Shown here one piece after another: positions 1-11,290 of a stretch of DNA of 64,000 nucleotides. Numbering within the stretch: the stretch's first letter is position 1; each line of letters starts with the position of its first letter. The stretch covers positions 498,401-562,400 of the forward strand of contig ML213515.1 in NCBI GenBank assembly GCA_004369045.1, read 5' to 3'. The notes beneath the pieces are model-generated. The model was not told where the DNA came from. It saw only the letters and a list, made by a program, of their open reading frames with translations, and did no database searches. The translations under genes were made by a program, and so were the position numbers. The DNA is from Heliocybe sulcata (lineage: Eukaryota; Basidiomycota; Agaricomycetes; Gloeophyllales; Gloeophyllaceae).

Positions 1-2076
1 GGAGTTCGCCATCGGTACCGAGTTCATGCTTGACTTCTGATTGTTAACTGAAGCGTTGCGACAGGATCGACTGAACAGGGTTGGTTGTACACCGGTCTGT
101 GGAGCAGCTGATCGGTGCCCTCGATAAACTGACACGTACCAGGCATGGCCATTCGCATGGTAAGTTCCGTACTCAGTGACATGCTCGAATAGAAGCGAAC
201 ATTGGACTGCAGGCCTACGATCTGGGTTTAAATCGGGAGCCAGATAACTGGAAGTTCGACGATTGGGAAATGTTCGACGACGACGACAAAGCGACGAGAC
301 GAGCAATATGGTGGGCATGCCTAATGGTTGACAGGTATGTTATTCCTTGTCTTTCCTGAGTCTATTGCTGACCACAGAGTTACTAGACATATGAGCGCAT
401 TTCTAGGTGAGCGGGACTGCTAATTTGGTGCCTCTTGGGCTTACTGTCGTACAGGACGTCCTGTTTCCATTCAAGCAGAGGATTATGATGTGGCATTACC
501 GGATGCTGCTGGTGTAAGCTTCATGTTTATTCTAAGAGCACGAGTCAGATTGATGCCTGTCGCTGCAGGCTGATGAGGCCGAGTTATGGCAGCCTATACA
601 GGGCGATCCATTTCCTGGGTCCTTTGTTCCTGTTCGAGCAAGTGTGATGGAGTGTTTCAACTGCGCTGCCTCTTTATGTACGTCACGACTTGATTCAAGT
701 CGAAACATTGCCTCACAGATCAAAACTCGCAGCTACGATTATGGGCGAGATCGTGAAGGAATTGTACCCTGTTAGGAGAAGGACCACGGCAGAAGTCGGA
801 ACTTTCCAGACGCTCGATAACAGACTCCAACAGCTGTATAACGGATTATCAATAGGTCTACGGTATGGATCACCAAGCGCGCTCAGGGCAGCACCTCCGC
901 ATATCATGTCGCTGCATGTGCAGTACTGGTACGCCGTCCTGCTTCTCCATCGAGCATTGTAAGGGGTCCTGCGTTCGCGGAGGGATATTTTTCTAACGCC
1001 GTTCCTCTTCTAGTCTTCCGGCAATCGTGCGGTAAGCATATGCTCGTCGAAACGGATAGTTAGCTGCTACAACAACGCATGCTCCATAGACCTGAGGCGG
1101 CTTTGCATGCGCCGGTGATGAATCAAGAGAGGCTCAAACACATTGAGAGATGCGAGACAGCGGCTGGGAAGATCAGCGAGATAGGTATGCTCTTGCCTTT
1201 ATGTAAGCGCCGGAGCCTGACATGGGTTTATGGAGTCGACGTATATCGGGAGGCAGGAGGTCTCCAATTTAGTCCACCCTTCCTCCCGTCTTATGTGTTA
1301 GGTGCTGGGTGAGTATGTTCGATTCTTATCGGTGGCATAGACGCTGACCACGTTGATCCTTTTCGCAATAATTAGGGTTTCGCACATATTATTACGTGAG
1401 CTTTCTATCGTATCGTGGCACTGCGCCTATAACTGACGCGTGATATCTCTCCCGTGACAGTGAGTCTTCGTCCATTGCATGACGTGGCATCGCGGCGACT
1501 CTTCCAATGTTTGTCAGCACTTCAAGCCATGAAGGTAGGCCTTTTGTTCAGCCGATTCTGGGCTTTGCCGACGTCGATGCAAAGGTCTGCTGGCCTGGGG
1601 CGGAGCTCGCGTATGTTCTCCTCGATGGCGTGAAACTTCGATTCCTCCATGAAGCTCCCTTGACTTCCTCCCCAAATCAGCCTTCAAGCTTCACGACAAT
1701 GCTTGGTCCAAGTCAAGGCCCTTCTGCATCGCAAAATGTGGCTGATCCATTTGCGGTGGGCTACGCTTCCGACCCGCTCCAGATGTACACGATGGCCCAA
1801 ATGCTCGGCATCGAGACACCTGGCCTGGATACCGGACCATTGGGATACAGGGCGGATCAGGGACAGTATGGTTATGGTGCTTCAACGTCGCAGGAGCCGG
1901 CCAGTCTACCTGGCGCGGCCGGTCCCTTCCCACGTCCCGAGGCTTATTTTGGCCCACCTGGCGGTGGCATGGAGCCGTATCTGGAGGCAGAGTCTCAGTT
2001 TGAACCAGAAGCGGAGACGCCCGCTACAGAATGGCGCAGATTTGGCGGGGACAACGAGGGAGATATGAGCGGTTAG
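1..2076 (+). CDS. Zn2Cys6-type fungal-specific transcription factor, 3' part (5' end outside window)
   Basis: This is the C-terminal part of a nuclear regulator with the fungal_trans (middle homology) domain. The DNA-binding zinc cluster would lie upstream of the window. Exon pieces read NIGLQAYDLGLNREPDNW, then RRAIWWACLMVDR (about 235-335), the typical core of this domain. They continue with RPVSIQAEDYDVALPD (about 457-510), an exon at about 690-960 ending VQYWYAVLLLHRAL, one at about 1085-1180, and a late exon reading WPGAELAYVLLDGVKL near 1590. The last exon ends in a Gly/Pro/Gln-rich tail with a TAG at 2074-2076. Introns include 160-192 (GTAAGT..TAG) and one near 335-377. The family usually acts as a pathway-specific activator; no target can be read here. 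Exon borders are partly approximate, but the family call is firm. Confidence 0.8.
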
Positions 2077-4140
2077 AGAGACGTCGAAGTATGATTCCCA
2101 GTAGTAGTAGCATGCCTTCCTTCGATATCCGAAATGTTCTTCTCTAATGTCAACCGGTCTCAGTCGTATTCATCTTCAGGCTATACACGAACCTGTCCAT
2201 AATTTGATTCCTACGACGTAGTATAGCGTGCCTCTATATATTTTTTCAGAATTCGGGTCTGAGTGGCTGGACATCTTCGGCTCTCGTGTCTTAGCTCTCA
2301 CAATGCTGGATGGGGCGGGGAACTGCAAATGTTCGTGCGATTGTGGGAGAAAATCTGGGCAGAGGTATATAATGGAATCACTGCCTTCTGTACGCGAAGC
2401 GTATGGGGAAATTCGTTCGGGCACAAAAGAGGGTCGTAAGGCACTATCGATTTGTGGGTTCTCCAGCAGTTCTAAACGGATCTTATAAACGTTTAGATAC
2501 ACTGACGCAGTCGCGTAACTTGTAGCTTCATCTAGCTGGCAGATGCGATGCATATGTGCAGGTGTAGGAGAACAAGCTTGTGCTCACTTTCAACGTGAGC
2601 GGAGTCTGAATCTGGGCGCATGCACCGGAGGGAACCGAATATACGTGATCGCTGTAAATGCCGACCTAAATTGAGATGTGGGCTTTGATATATAATATTC
2701 ACCGGAAATGGCAGGTTATTTTTTATATATGTTATATTGTGTATAGGAATTTATATATATGAAATACATAAGAAGCTACACTATGTTGGAATATGTTGAA
2801 GTAAATTATAAATATTGTCCGATGTGTAGTTATAAGTATAATTCTTATTTATATTGAGGTTTTTGATCGACAACAATTTCGAATATTTCATTGCACTGGG
2901 ATTATCGCCCATATCTGGTATATCTTCCGAGATATGCTTGATGTGTGGAATTTCAAATTTACTTCAGGATACCCCAACAGACCCGAATGGGAACCCATAT
3001 ATGGAATATATCGCCATGACAAATGTTGGTCCCCGGTTTCGTTTTGACATTTGTCCCACTGGTGCTGGAAGAAATATTAGCCATCATCATTTCGAAGCAG
3101 AAAATTTGAAATGTCCAACAAACTTCTACTGTATATGGATATGTTTTACTATATATGTAATACAGACGGAACTACGTGAGAAGCTAATATTTAAAATTTT
3201 TACTTTCTGCCGTAGCTTCGGCCAAATATGAGATCACCATTCTCCTTAACCTTTGCACGTGAATAACAAATATGCCTTGCAAGTCATAGAATCACACAAA
3301 TTGTAGATATATGTTCTCATTTTAACGATATGTGATATATCAAATAGATAATCATGTATCCAATTGCACGGATATTTCAACCGTGACTTCCCGATATTGG
3401 GCCACATTTACAGGGCAGTCATATATTCGGTTACTGGAAGTGATGGTCGGCAAACCCCGGCAGGGTGGCACGTGTCTGATGTCACTGTAACGAGGTCATG
3501 GTCACGATCCGAATTCGCTTCCGCTTCAACCCGGTCCCCACGTCGGAATACCATCTAGCTTATTACTGGTTCAGCACATAGGTCTACGTGCGATACGGTA
3601 AATATTGGTTCCTCTACTTTATTTTCCCCAGACTGGTCGACTCGCCCACCAAGCCTCGGTCGCGACAATGATTTAGAAAAGCATAGCTGAAGTGCCCGGC
3701 GAGTTCAAATGTCTCAGTTCGCGACATGACGCGTCGGGAGCGCGTTTCGTTACGGACCGACGTCGCCTCGTCTGGTCCGCAATAGCCATGCAGGACCGAG
3801 GATGCCTCTGCGGGATCCCGCGGTTGCCTGCTCCGAGCCTGTGGTGCCGCGCCGTACCGCTCTGGCTGCAGCGGACGATTCACTCCTCCCTCCTAGCCGA
3901 AGATTTTTTCTCTATCCGACGGTAAAGTCATCATATTCCGGAGGGGGGTATCCTGGGGTATAAAACACGTCCTGGGATACGGTGCATTTTTCCTCACAAC
4001 TTGACCAACGACCAGCATCGACTTCGAACAAACTCTAGTACTCTCTTGACGAGAACTACTGCGTCTATCACAAGCTCTCTCATCTCGACTTCGACTTCAC
4101 ACTCGCAACTTATCTACTCTACTCTCTACCGACGCTCAGG
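2077..4140. other. Intergenic region with AT-rich island
   Basis: No gene was recognised. About 2690-3400 is much more AT-rich than the rest of the window, with many TATATA runs. It contains one 125-codon plus-strand open frame (2854-3231) without a recognisable domain. The final 200 bases are the promoter and 5' leader of the secreted-protein gene at 4141. Confidence 0.6.
3959..3966 (+). promoter_or_regulatory. TATA box of the secreted Ser/Pro-rich gene
   Basis: GTATAAAA lies about 175 bases upstream of the ATG at 4141. It is followed by a CT-rich leader, as in strongly expressed fungal genes. The assignment is by position and motif only. Confidence 0.55.
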
Positions 4141-5953
4141 ATGAGAATCGTCTCTGGCTCTTCGCTCTTCCTCGCCTCTCTGGCTCTCTCTTCTTCCACT
4201 ACTACCCTCGCCGCTCCGGTCGGCGATGTTCACGAGTCCGCCAACAAGCAAGTGTCTGCTGGGGAGGCTGGTACCTCCTCATCGGCTCTAGGTAAGTCAT
4301 CGATGAAGTTCATATGTGTGCAGTGCACTTACATCCCACTTCTTAGCTCGGCGCCTTGATATACCCCAGGGCTGCCCTCTCCGAGATTCATTGGAGGGTC
4401 TCCCCTACGTCGGTCCCAACGTTGGAGCCATGGCCGATGCTCTTGGTCTGTGCTCCTCGAGCACCGTCAACGCTGCTTCCGTGGACACCGAAGACTGCAG
4501 AGTCGGCAACGTTCTCACCAACCTACCCATCCTGGGAGACGTATTTACACCGCTAGTCGACGCCGCACACTTTTGTCATCGCAAGACCGGCGTGTCGCAC
4601 AGACGCGTCCTTTCCACGGCTGAGATCAATCAAATCCAAGATGCGGTCAGCAGCATCGTGGCCAGCGCCGGGAGCGCTGTGCCAACTAGCATGTTGCCAT
4701 CGTCTACGGCATCAGCAGCGAGCTCGGTCTCCAGCATGGTGCCCTCTGGCGTACCAGTCAAACAGAGACTGGACATTCTGTCTCTTCCTATCCAGCAATC
4801 GTCGACTGCGCTGGCGTCGTCCGTCACCACCTTGAGCTCCGTGACTGTGGAGGCCGCTCCTTCATCGAGTTTGCCAGTCACACCTTCCATCTCGTTGCCT
4901 GTCGGCTCAGCACTACCATTGATGCCCTCTGGTGTCCCTGCCCCCGCTCTTCCCTCTCTACTCATCGAGGACGCTGTGCCTGGCGGTGTACCAGCGTTGG
5001 TCCTTGCACCCCCCTCACCAAGTGGTCCTAGCCCTAGTAGCCCCGCCTCTCCCTCGCTCTCGCTGCCGACTAGTGGCCAGCCTTCCATGCCATCTATGAA
5101 CGCTGCTGCACTCCCCAGCATTGCCGAGCCTGCACTTCCCATCACTGCTCCTACCCTTCCTGTCAGCGTACCTGCTGCACCTTCTCTTCCTATCTCTATG
5201 CCGTCTCCTTCTCTTCCTGTCATCGTGCCTTCTCCTTCTGCGCCTATGTCTGCGCCCTCTCTTCCCGTCTCTGTTCCTATCAATATCCCTCGAGGTGTCT
5301 CCAGTCTCCCGGTTGCGGTCCAAACCCTATCCTTGCCGTCGTCACTCCCCGTTTCCGCACCGTCGGCGTCCGCCGCTCCCTCTGCAATGCCGGTCCTCGC
5401 CAAAGGCAAGGTGGTGAATGACGTCGCAGCGGTTCCCAGGCCCATCAACAAACCCCTCCCTCCTCCCTCTGCGCCTGAGGTGCCTTCGGAGGCGCCTGTG
5501 GTCCCCACGCCTGCTATAATCTCTGAAGTCCTCGTCACCCCTTCGGCTCCGAGCGTGTCCGTCCCTGTTCACACTGCATCCGCTGCACTTTCTGCACCTG
5601 TTGTCCCCTCAGCACCTCACGCTCGTCGAGCTGATGCACCCTCGTCGCTCCCCGCATCACTCCCTACTCCCGCGACGCTGTCTGTCTCTGTCCCGGCTAC
5701 TCCCTCGCAGTCCGATATCGTCGCCGCTGACGGAGCACCTTTCTCTTTACCTACTATCGCAACTCCTTCTCTGCCCGCCGGCGTTGCTCCGACTGGCGCT
5801 ATCCCAAGCGACCTTCCCCCGCTGCTGAAGCCCCAGGGTATAGACGATGTGAAGAGCGTTATCTCCAGTCTGAGGGCGTCATACCCTACTCCTGCGCCGG
5901 TCGCACAGAGTAGCAGTGCTGTGGTGTCTGCGACGGCTTCGAGCTCTGCATAG
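4141..5953 (+). CDS. Secreted Ser/Pro/Ala-rich low-complexity protein
   Basis: There are two exons, 4141-4291 and 4347-5953, with a 55-nt intron (GTAAGT..TTAG), giving 585 residues. Residues 1 to about 24 form a signal peptide ending LAAP. A basic ARR site just after the exon junction could be cut by Kex2. A short Cys-containing segment (GCPLRDSLEGLPYVGPN to about HFCHRKT) is followed by about 430 residues built almost only of Ser, Pro, Ala, Val and Leu, with irregular SLP-V/SAP units. That is the composition of O-glycosylated cell-wall or extracellular proteins. There is no hydrophobic C-terminal tail, so a GPI anchor is unlikely. No known domain was recognised. It has a TATA box and a pyrimidine-rich leader. 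The protein is probably extracellular; its function is unknown. Confidence 0.8.
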
Positions 5954-6280
5954 ATTGCCCCTTAGAATGTTGTATCACCATTAGATGTTTTGCTTCTTGT
6001 ACAAATATCATATTCAATATCATATCATAAACCATCTTCGTAATGACCTCTGCACCCGGCTACTTCCTATTGTCTTCTTTTTCTCTCTCTACGGTAAGTC
6101 TGAAAGCTCCTTTACTCCACCCTCTTCGCGATCGAGCGCGGATTTGATCTGCTGCGCAGCCACATTTCCTGGCACACGACGCGACAACTACGTCACTGCG
6201 CGACTTGGGCAAGGATAGGCAAGGATACAACAGGCAGCAACCATGATCTCTTCCTCTATTTCCCATTCCTATTGTCTGCC
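5954..6280. other. Intergenic spacer
   Basis: This holds the 3' region of the secreted-protein gene and the promoter of the lipase gene, both on the plus strand. No gene was recognised. Confidence 0.6.
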
Positions 6281-7931
6281 ATGCCTCATTTACCGGATCC
6301 TAAAGGCCCCTACGCCGTCGGTGCAACAACATTTCTACGACCTATCAAGCCGTCGTTCGCGCTCGGGACGTCGAAAGTGAAGAAACCGAAGCACTCCCAT
6401 GGACGAGCGGATGATGGCAACAAAGAGCTAGAGCATACACTCCAATTTGAAGAAGTCGCTTTCACAGTGTTCTATCCAGCCAGTATCGAGACGAATGGAC
6501 ATAGACGGAGTTGGTTCGGTAGGGGAAACGGCGGTCCGAGTAAAGGTGTTGACTGGGTGATCAAGCCGACGGACGAGACAATAAAGGGGTATGAGCATTT
6601 TGGAGGTGAGTAGATTTACTTGAGTACTTGAATAATTCTAATGTCTCAAAATTCGTAGGGCAGTCATACCCGGGCTGGTTAGCTACGTTCGTCAGACCAG
6701 TAATCACCCTACTCGGCTCGACTATCAAGGTGCGGCATGTGAATCTATTTTCGTTGAATGGGAATCTTATTGACGACTTGTACATTAGATTCCTGCATAC
6801 CATAACGCTCCCCCTTTAGACCCTCCCTCTGGTAGCAAATGGCCTCTCCTCATATTCTCGCACGGCCTCGCCGGCTCCCGCACCACCTACTCCCATCTGT
6901 GCGGCCACCTCGCCTCGCAAGGCCGCGTCGTGCTCGCCCTCGAACACCGCGACGGCACCGGACCCGCCGTATTCCCTCGCGGACCAGACGGCCAGCCCAA
7001 GAGTCTGTACTACGTCAACCCGAACTCGGTGTTGTGGCCGAATGACAAGGGCGAGTACGTGGTTGCGGAGAAGGATGAGAAGGATACGCCGTACAATTCG
7101 GCGCAGGCGATGAAGCTCCGGGTTGACCAGCTTGAGCTCCGCAGGAGGGAGGTGTACGAGGCATGTGATTCGTTCAAGAATATGGTGGAGGGCGATGAGG
7201 GAGCGTTGGAGGTTAGTGAGGCAGATCATCATGACTGGAGTAAGTGGAGGAGCAAGGTCGATACCGAGAAGATCGACCTTGTGGGACACTCCTTCGGCGG
7301 GGCAACAGTAGTGAGTTGCCGGACAGCTCACATCATCATCATTCACGGTATTTAACCACAAACATATCTACAGTTCTCTCTCCTTTCGAATTCACCTCCG
7401 ACAATGCCAAATGCCAAAGACCGCCTCTACGCGCCTCTCCCCATCCGCAAAGCCCTTGCCCTAGATCCCTGGATGGGACCGTTCCCTTCGCCAGGCCCGC
7501 ACCCACTCCCCTCAACCACGAATCGCCCCCCGCTGCTCGTCCTCAACTCAGAAGGCTTCACGTTATGGAACTCGCACTTTTCGAGCCTGCAGCGGGCAGT
7601 GGACAATTTCCAGCCGGGACGCATCCTGACCCTCGTCGGCGCACAGCACATCTCGTTCTCGGACTTCCCGCTGCTCGTGCCGGCGCGGTTCCAGGGCGGT
7701 GTGGATGCTATGAAGATGCTTGGAGTGGTTTGTAAGATTACTGATAAGTTTTTGGACGGGGATGGAGATGGGAAGGTGGAGGAGGGGTTGGAAGGTGAGG
7801 GGATCAAGGTCAGGGAGATGGACCTTGTTTGGGAGGAGAAGAACGGAAAGAGGAAGTCTAGGTTGGTGGGCGAGCCAGGGGACGTGGTCGTACATCAGGG
7901 GACAGGTAATGGACAGGCTATGCGTCTTTGA
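6281..7931 (+). CDS. PAF-acetylhydrolase-like phospholipase (alpha/beta hydrolase)
   Basis: Exons are 6281-6605, 6659-6729, 6789-7310 and 7374-7931, giving 491 residues. The family (platelet-activating factor acetylhydrolase, isoform II type) hydrolyses the sn-2 acetyl or short oxidised acyl group of phospholipids. The full catalytic set is visible: nucleophile Ser300 in GHSFGG, Asp337 in LDPWMGP and His398 in AQHISFSDF. The oxyanion-side motif IFSHGLAGSRTTYSH lies about 40 residues into exon 3. There is no signal peptide, so the enzyme is probably intracellular or membrane-associated. The start at 6281 was chosen because it is the first ATG in frame with the conserved region and follows a good leader; the ATG at 6243 is in another frame. 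A basic insert (KKPKHSHGR) lies near the N-terminus. Confidence 0.9.
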
Positions 7932-8286
7932 ATATGCGGACACATTTACATTACTACACTTAAGTATTTACTAGTACATCTGTATACGTTTGTTGTCTAG
8001 AATAATGTTGTATACGTATGGTTATGGCGATCAGATGTATCACATGAAGTTTGTGACTGCAGTCCCTTGAGCTGGGATAATTGCTGCTGCTGTCGCGGCG
8101 CACGGTGTGCCGCCAATAAGTCCTCTCTCATTGATCCACATTATCTTCGTTGCTGTCCCAGCATCTACAAAGGGGCAGGAATTCTGCGGTCTCTGAGCGA
8201 TCGCATAAATACGCACAGCATACAAGATATTACAGTCGGGACGCACCCTCCGAAGTGGAGGAGTATACCAAGAAGCGTGTAGGAAC
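7932..8286. other. Intergenic region between convergent genes
   Basis: This is the shared 3' flank of the lipase gene (plus) and the histone deacetylase gene (minus). No gene was recognised in it. Confidence 0.6.
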
Positions 8287-10226
8287 CTAACCGAGGTCGT
8301 CTTCAACGTCCAGGTCCCCCTCCATCCCGCCTCTGCTCATCATATAGTCGACACCGAACCTCGTCGTCTGTATTTCCGGCGACACATAGGCCTCGACTAT
8401 GGCATCTGGGCCTTGCCATGCTGCGTTCTCATCTCCCTCAAAGAACCTCCTACGCGTGCGCTTCCCCGTGTCGCCACAGTAGACGGCATGCTCCTTTTCG
8501 AACTCGTCATGCTGCCGCATCACCCGGTTAGTGATGATACTCATGCGTTTCTTGGGCCGCCTGCGTGTTGCTTCCTCCTCCGAGTCGGTGTCGTCGCTAG
8601 CGCGGGACTCTTGGAGTTTGTAGACGAAGCGTGCGTGTTCTGCATGCGGTGATGAGTGCAGAAGCGTGGGAGATTGTACTATGCAAGTACGCACGAGCTA
8701 ATCTCTTGTCCTCTTCGTCCTCGGGCTCGTCGAGCTCCAAACGCCACCCGAGATGCTCGCCGACGCTCTCGTGGGGTACATCGTGCATGCCGACAGAGGG
8801 CGCAGGCTGCAGTTGGGATAATTGTGCTAACACAGTCTTCCTGTACAATGATCAGCGAGCTTCGCACGTAACATAGGGGTGTAAATTCACCGTGTATCAT
8901 CAGCATACCCTCCCAGAATGTTGTAGTCCTCCATAGTACTGCTCGGGACCTCTAGCCGATACCGTGGGCCAAAGAATTCGAAGTGCGGATTATATGGCAG
9001 GAACGGGTCGAGGCTGTCCTCGATCCCGAGTGCGCAGGCCGTCTCGTAGCACCAGGCGCGAGAAACATTTCTGATGGTGTAGCCCCCACCGCCCAAGAGC
9101 ATTAATGGGACATTCTGCTTGCGGAGAAACTGGACGCATGAAGCATGTCCTTGCATTGTGAGGTTAAGCATCCCCAGACGGTCTCCGGAAAGAGAGTCGG
9201 CACCGCACTGGAGGACGACTGCTGAAGGCCGGAAGACTTCGAGGATCTTGGTAACAATCTGTCACGACTATGAGAATAGTGAACATGTTCATTGAGGAGA
9301 AATACTGACAGGCTCAAAAAGACTCTTGTAGACCTCGTCGGTGATGCCGGCTCGGAGAGGGACGTTGACAGCGTACCCTTTCCCCTTGCCTTTGCCTATG
9401 TCCGTTAATTCGCCAGTTCCGGGGAAGAACTCCCCAAATTTATGGAAACTACATGTCATAACGCGATCTGTGGTGTAGAAAGCCTCTTCGACGCCGTCTC
9501 CGTGATGGCAATCAATGTCAATATAGAGCACTCGAGGATATGTCCGAAGCAGCTCGAGAATTCCCAGGACGATGTCGTTGATGTAGCAGAAGCCGGAAGC
9601 TTCCCGCTGCTTGGCGTGATGAAGACCTCCAGCCCAGTTGATAGCGATGTCCGCCGCGCCAGAGGATAGACGGTTCGCAGCAGCTGTAAGGACCGGTTAG
9701 ATCTGAAGAGTCGCGTTGTACGGTTCATATACCTATTGATCCGCCAGCAGATATAGAGCAAAACTCAAATACGCCATCGAAAGGCGGGTTGTCGTCTCCT
9801 CTCAGGACTGCGCTGCATTAGACCTAATAGGGAAGAATGTTGAAAATACATACAGTGGTTAACCGCGTCATGATCGGCATTTTCTGGGGTAAGGCGGCTC
9901 AGAAACTGAACGTATTCATCGGTATGGAACTGCGTCATTTGCTCTGCTGTTGCGCGTTTGGCGCGCTAAGCGTATTTCATGGCTCATTCGAGACCTAGTG
10001 CAGTGCAGCTTACCAGAATTTGCATCTTGTCGAGCATCCCATATGCCGAAACCAGGTTATGGGTCATGGTAATGCGGTGCGGCTTCATGTAATGAGCTCC
10101 GTGAGGTCCATAACTGTAGGCTCCGACCTCGGCTGTTACGAACGTAAAGTGAGAGCTTCCATACAAGAGCTATGAGCACTTACGGTCGTAGTAGTAGGCG
10201 ACGCGCCTGCGGTCGGGCAGATTCAT
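8287..10226 (-). CDS. HOS2: Class I histone deacetylase, Hos2/HosA type
   Basis: A zinc-dependent lysine deacetylase, expected in the nucleus in a Set3/HDAC3-like complex (family knowledge). The first exon is 10184-10226, starting [14 protein letters not shown]. Further exons give [10 protein letters not shown] and MKPHRI, then [20 protein letters not shown] (active-site histidines), [17 protein letters not shown] (metal ligands), [26 protein letters not shown] and the [15 protein letters not shown] loop with its catalytic Tyr. The C-terminal tail is acidic and then basic (RRRPKKR), ending VEDDLG with a TAG at 8287-8289. The YGMLDKM and GPRYRLEV segments fit Hos2 better than Rpd3, but paralogue assignment by eye is only moderately sure. 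About eight introns interrupt the gene. All catalytic motifs are intact. Confidence 0.9.
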
Positions 10227-11290
10227 GTCTCACTTGTGGCGGTCGGTGTTAAAGCTTATAATGCTTATAATTAAACGAATACAAGGCCGTAATGATGTCT
10301 AAACATAGCCTGCCGCCGCGTGCGCACTAACTATAACCAGGCTTTGACAAATACAACCAAATAAAGAGCCACAGCGGTCAGGTGACTCATTAAACGCGTC
10401 TGTGGCTCTCTGTGCCTCCACAACCCATACTTGATCGCAGACCACAGAGAAATATGCAAATGTGCAGACAGACAACATATTAAATAAGACTAAGGAAATA
10501 CCACTCCCAACACTTCACAGCGATATTTCGAGCGAGTGCGATACATCCACAAAGACCAGTGACAGGACAACCCTGCAGAGAAATATACGTACATATAAGT
10601 GTACCAGTGTCGCAATCCGTGACTACATATATCTACGAGCGCTAACGCGTGATATTGAGCGTCCTATCCACGGTAGATCTACAGCCACCTTCCAGCTACA
10701 GACCTAGTATGTGCAAGGCATATTTGCTACCTTGCCGAGTGTGCGCTGTGCTCTTAAATGCCGAGAGTGTGAGAAGCTGTAGCCGGCCGTTATTGCCTGA
10801 CGCGCTGCGGATGTACACCCATATGTATTTTAAAGTGGGGGTATGAAACTGACGGTTATAATCAGCCGTCAGTACTTAGGATCTCTGGCGGGGTGACGCT
10901 CAGCGAGTGCGAGGAAGCGTTTTACTTGCGTGCTCCATGGACACACAAGTGGATTAGTTCCAGAGAGCGGAGAAGCTTTCGAGTCGAAGCAGATGGCCAA
11001 TCCTTTATATGCATATTCCCGCTGCAGTGGCCATCACTGTGCAGGTTATGGTTTTGACGAACAGGGACAGAAAGGGAATCTCACCTTCCGGAGCAAGGAT
11101 ATGACCCACGTCTCCGGCGGAGGAGACTGCTTGGGGGTACAGGTATATGTCCATCGTAGTGCTACATTAACTGATACAAGCAAATATACAACACAAATCC
11201 ACAAGACAGATACAAATCGCACAAAAATCGCACAATTAACCTATAGCAGCAAGAAGGCAACGTCAACTCTCATCTCCACTGAGCAACCCT
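10227..11290. other. Intergenic region upstream of the histone deacetylase
   Basis: This holds the promoter of the minus-strand deacetylase and the 3' flank of the WD-protein gene. Short open frames (for example 10930-11364 plus) lack domains, introns and plausible composition. No gene was recognised. Confidence 0.5.

Noticed and set aside
4630-5538. 302-codon open frame on the strand opposite the secreted Ser/Pro-rich gene
   Set aside because: It mirrors the skewed composition of the plus-strand gene (Gly/Glu/Thr-rich shadow), has no domain or introns, and the plus strand has a signal peptide and clean splicing.
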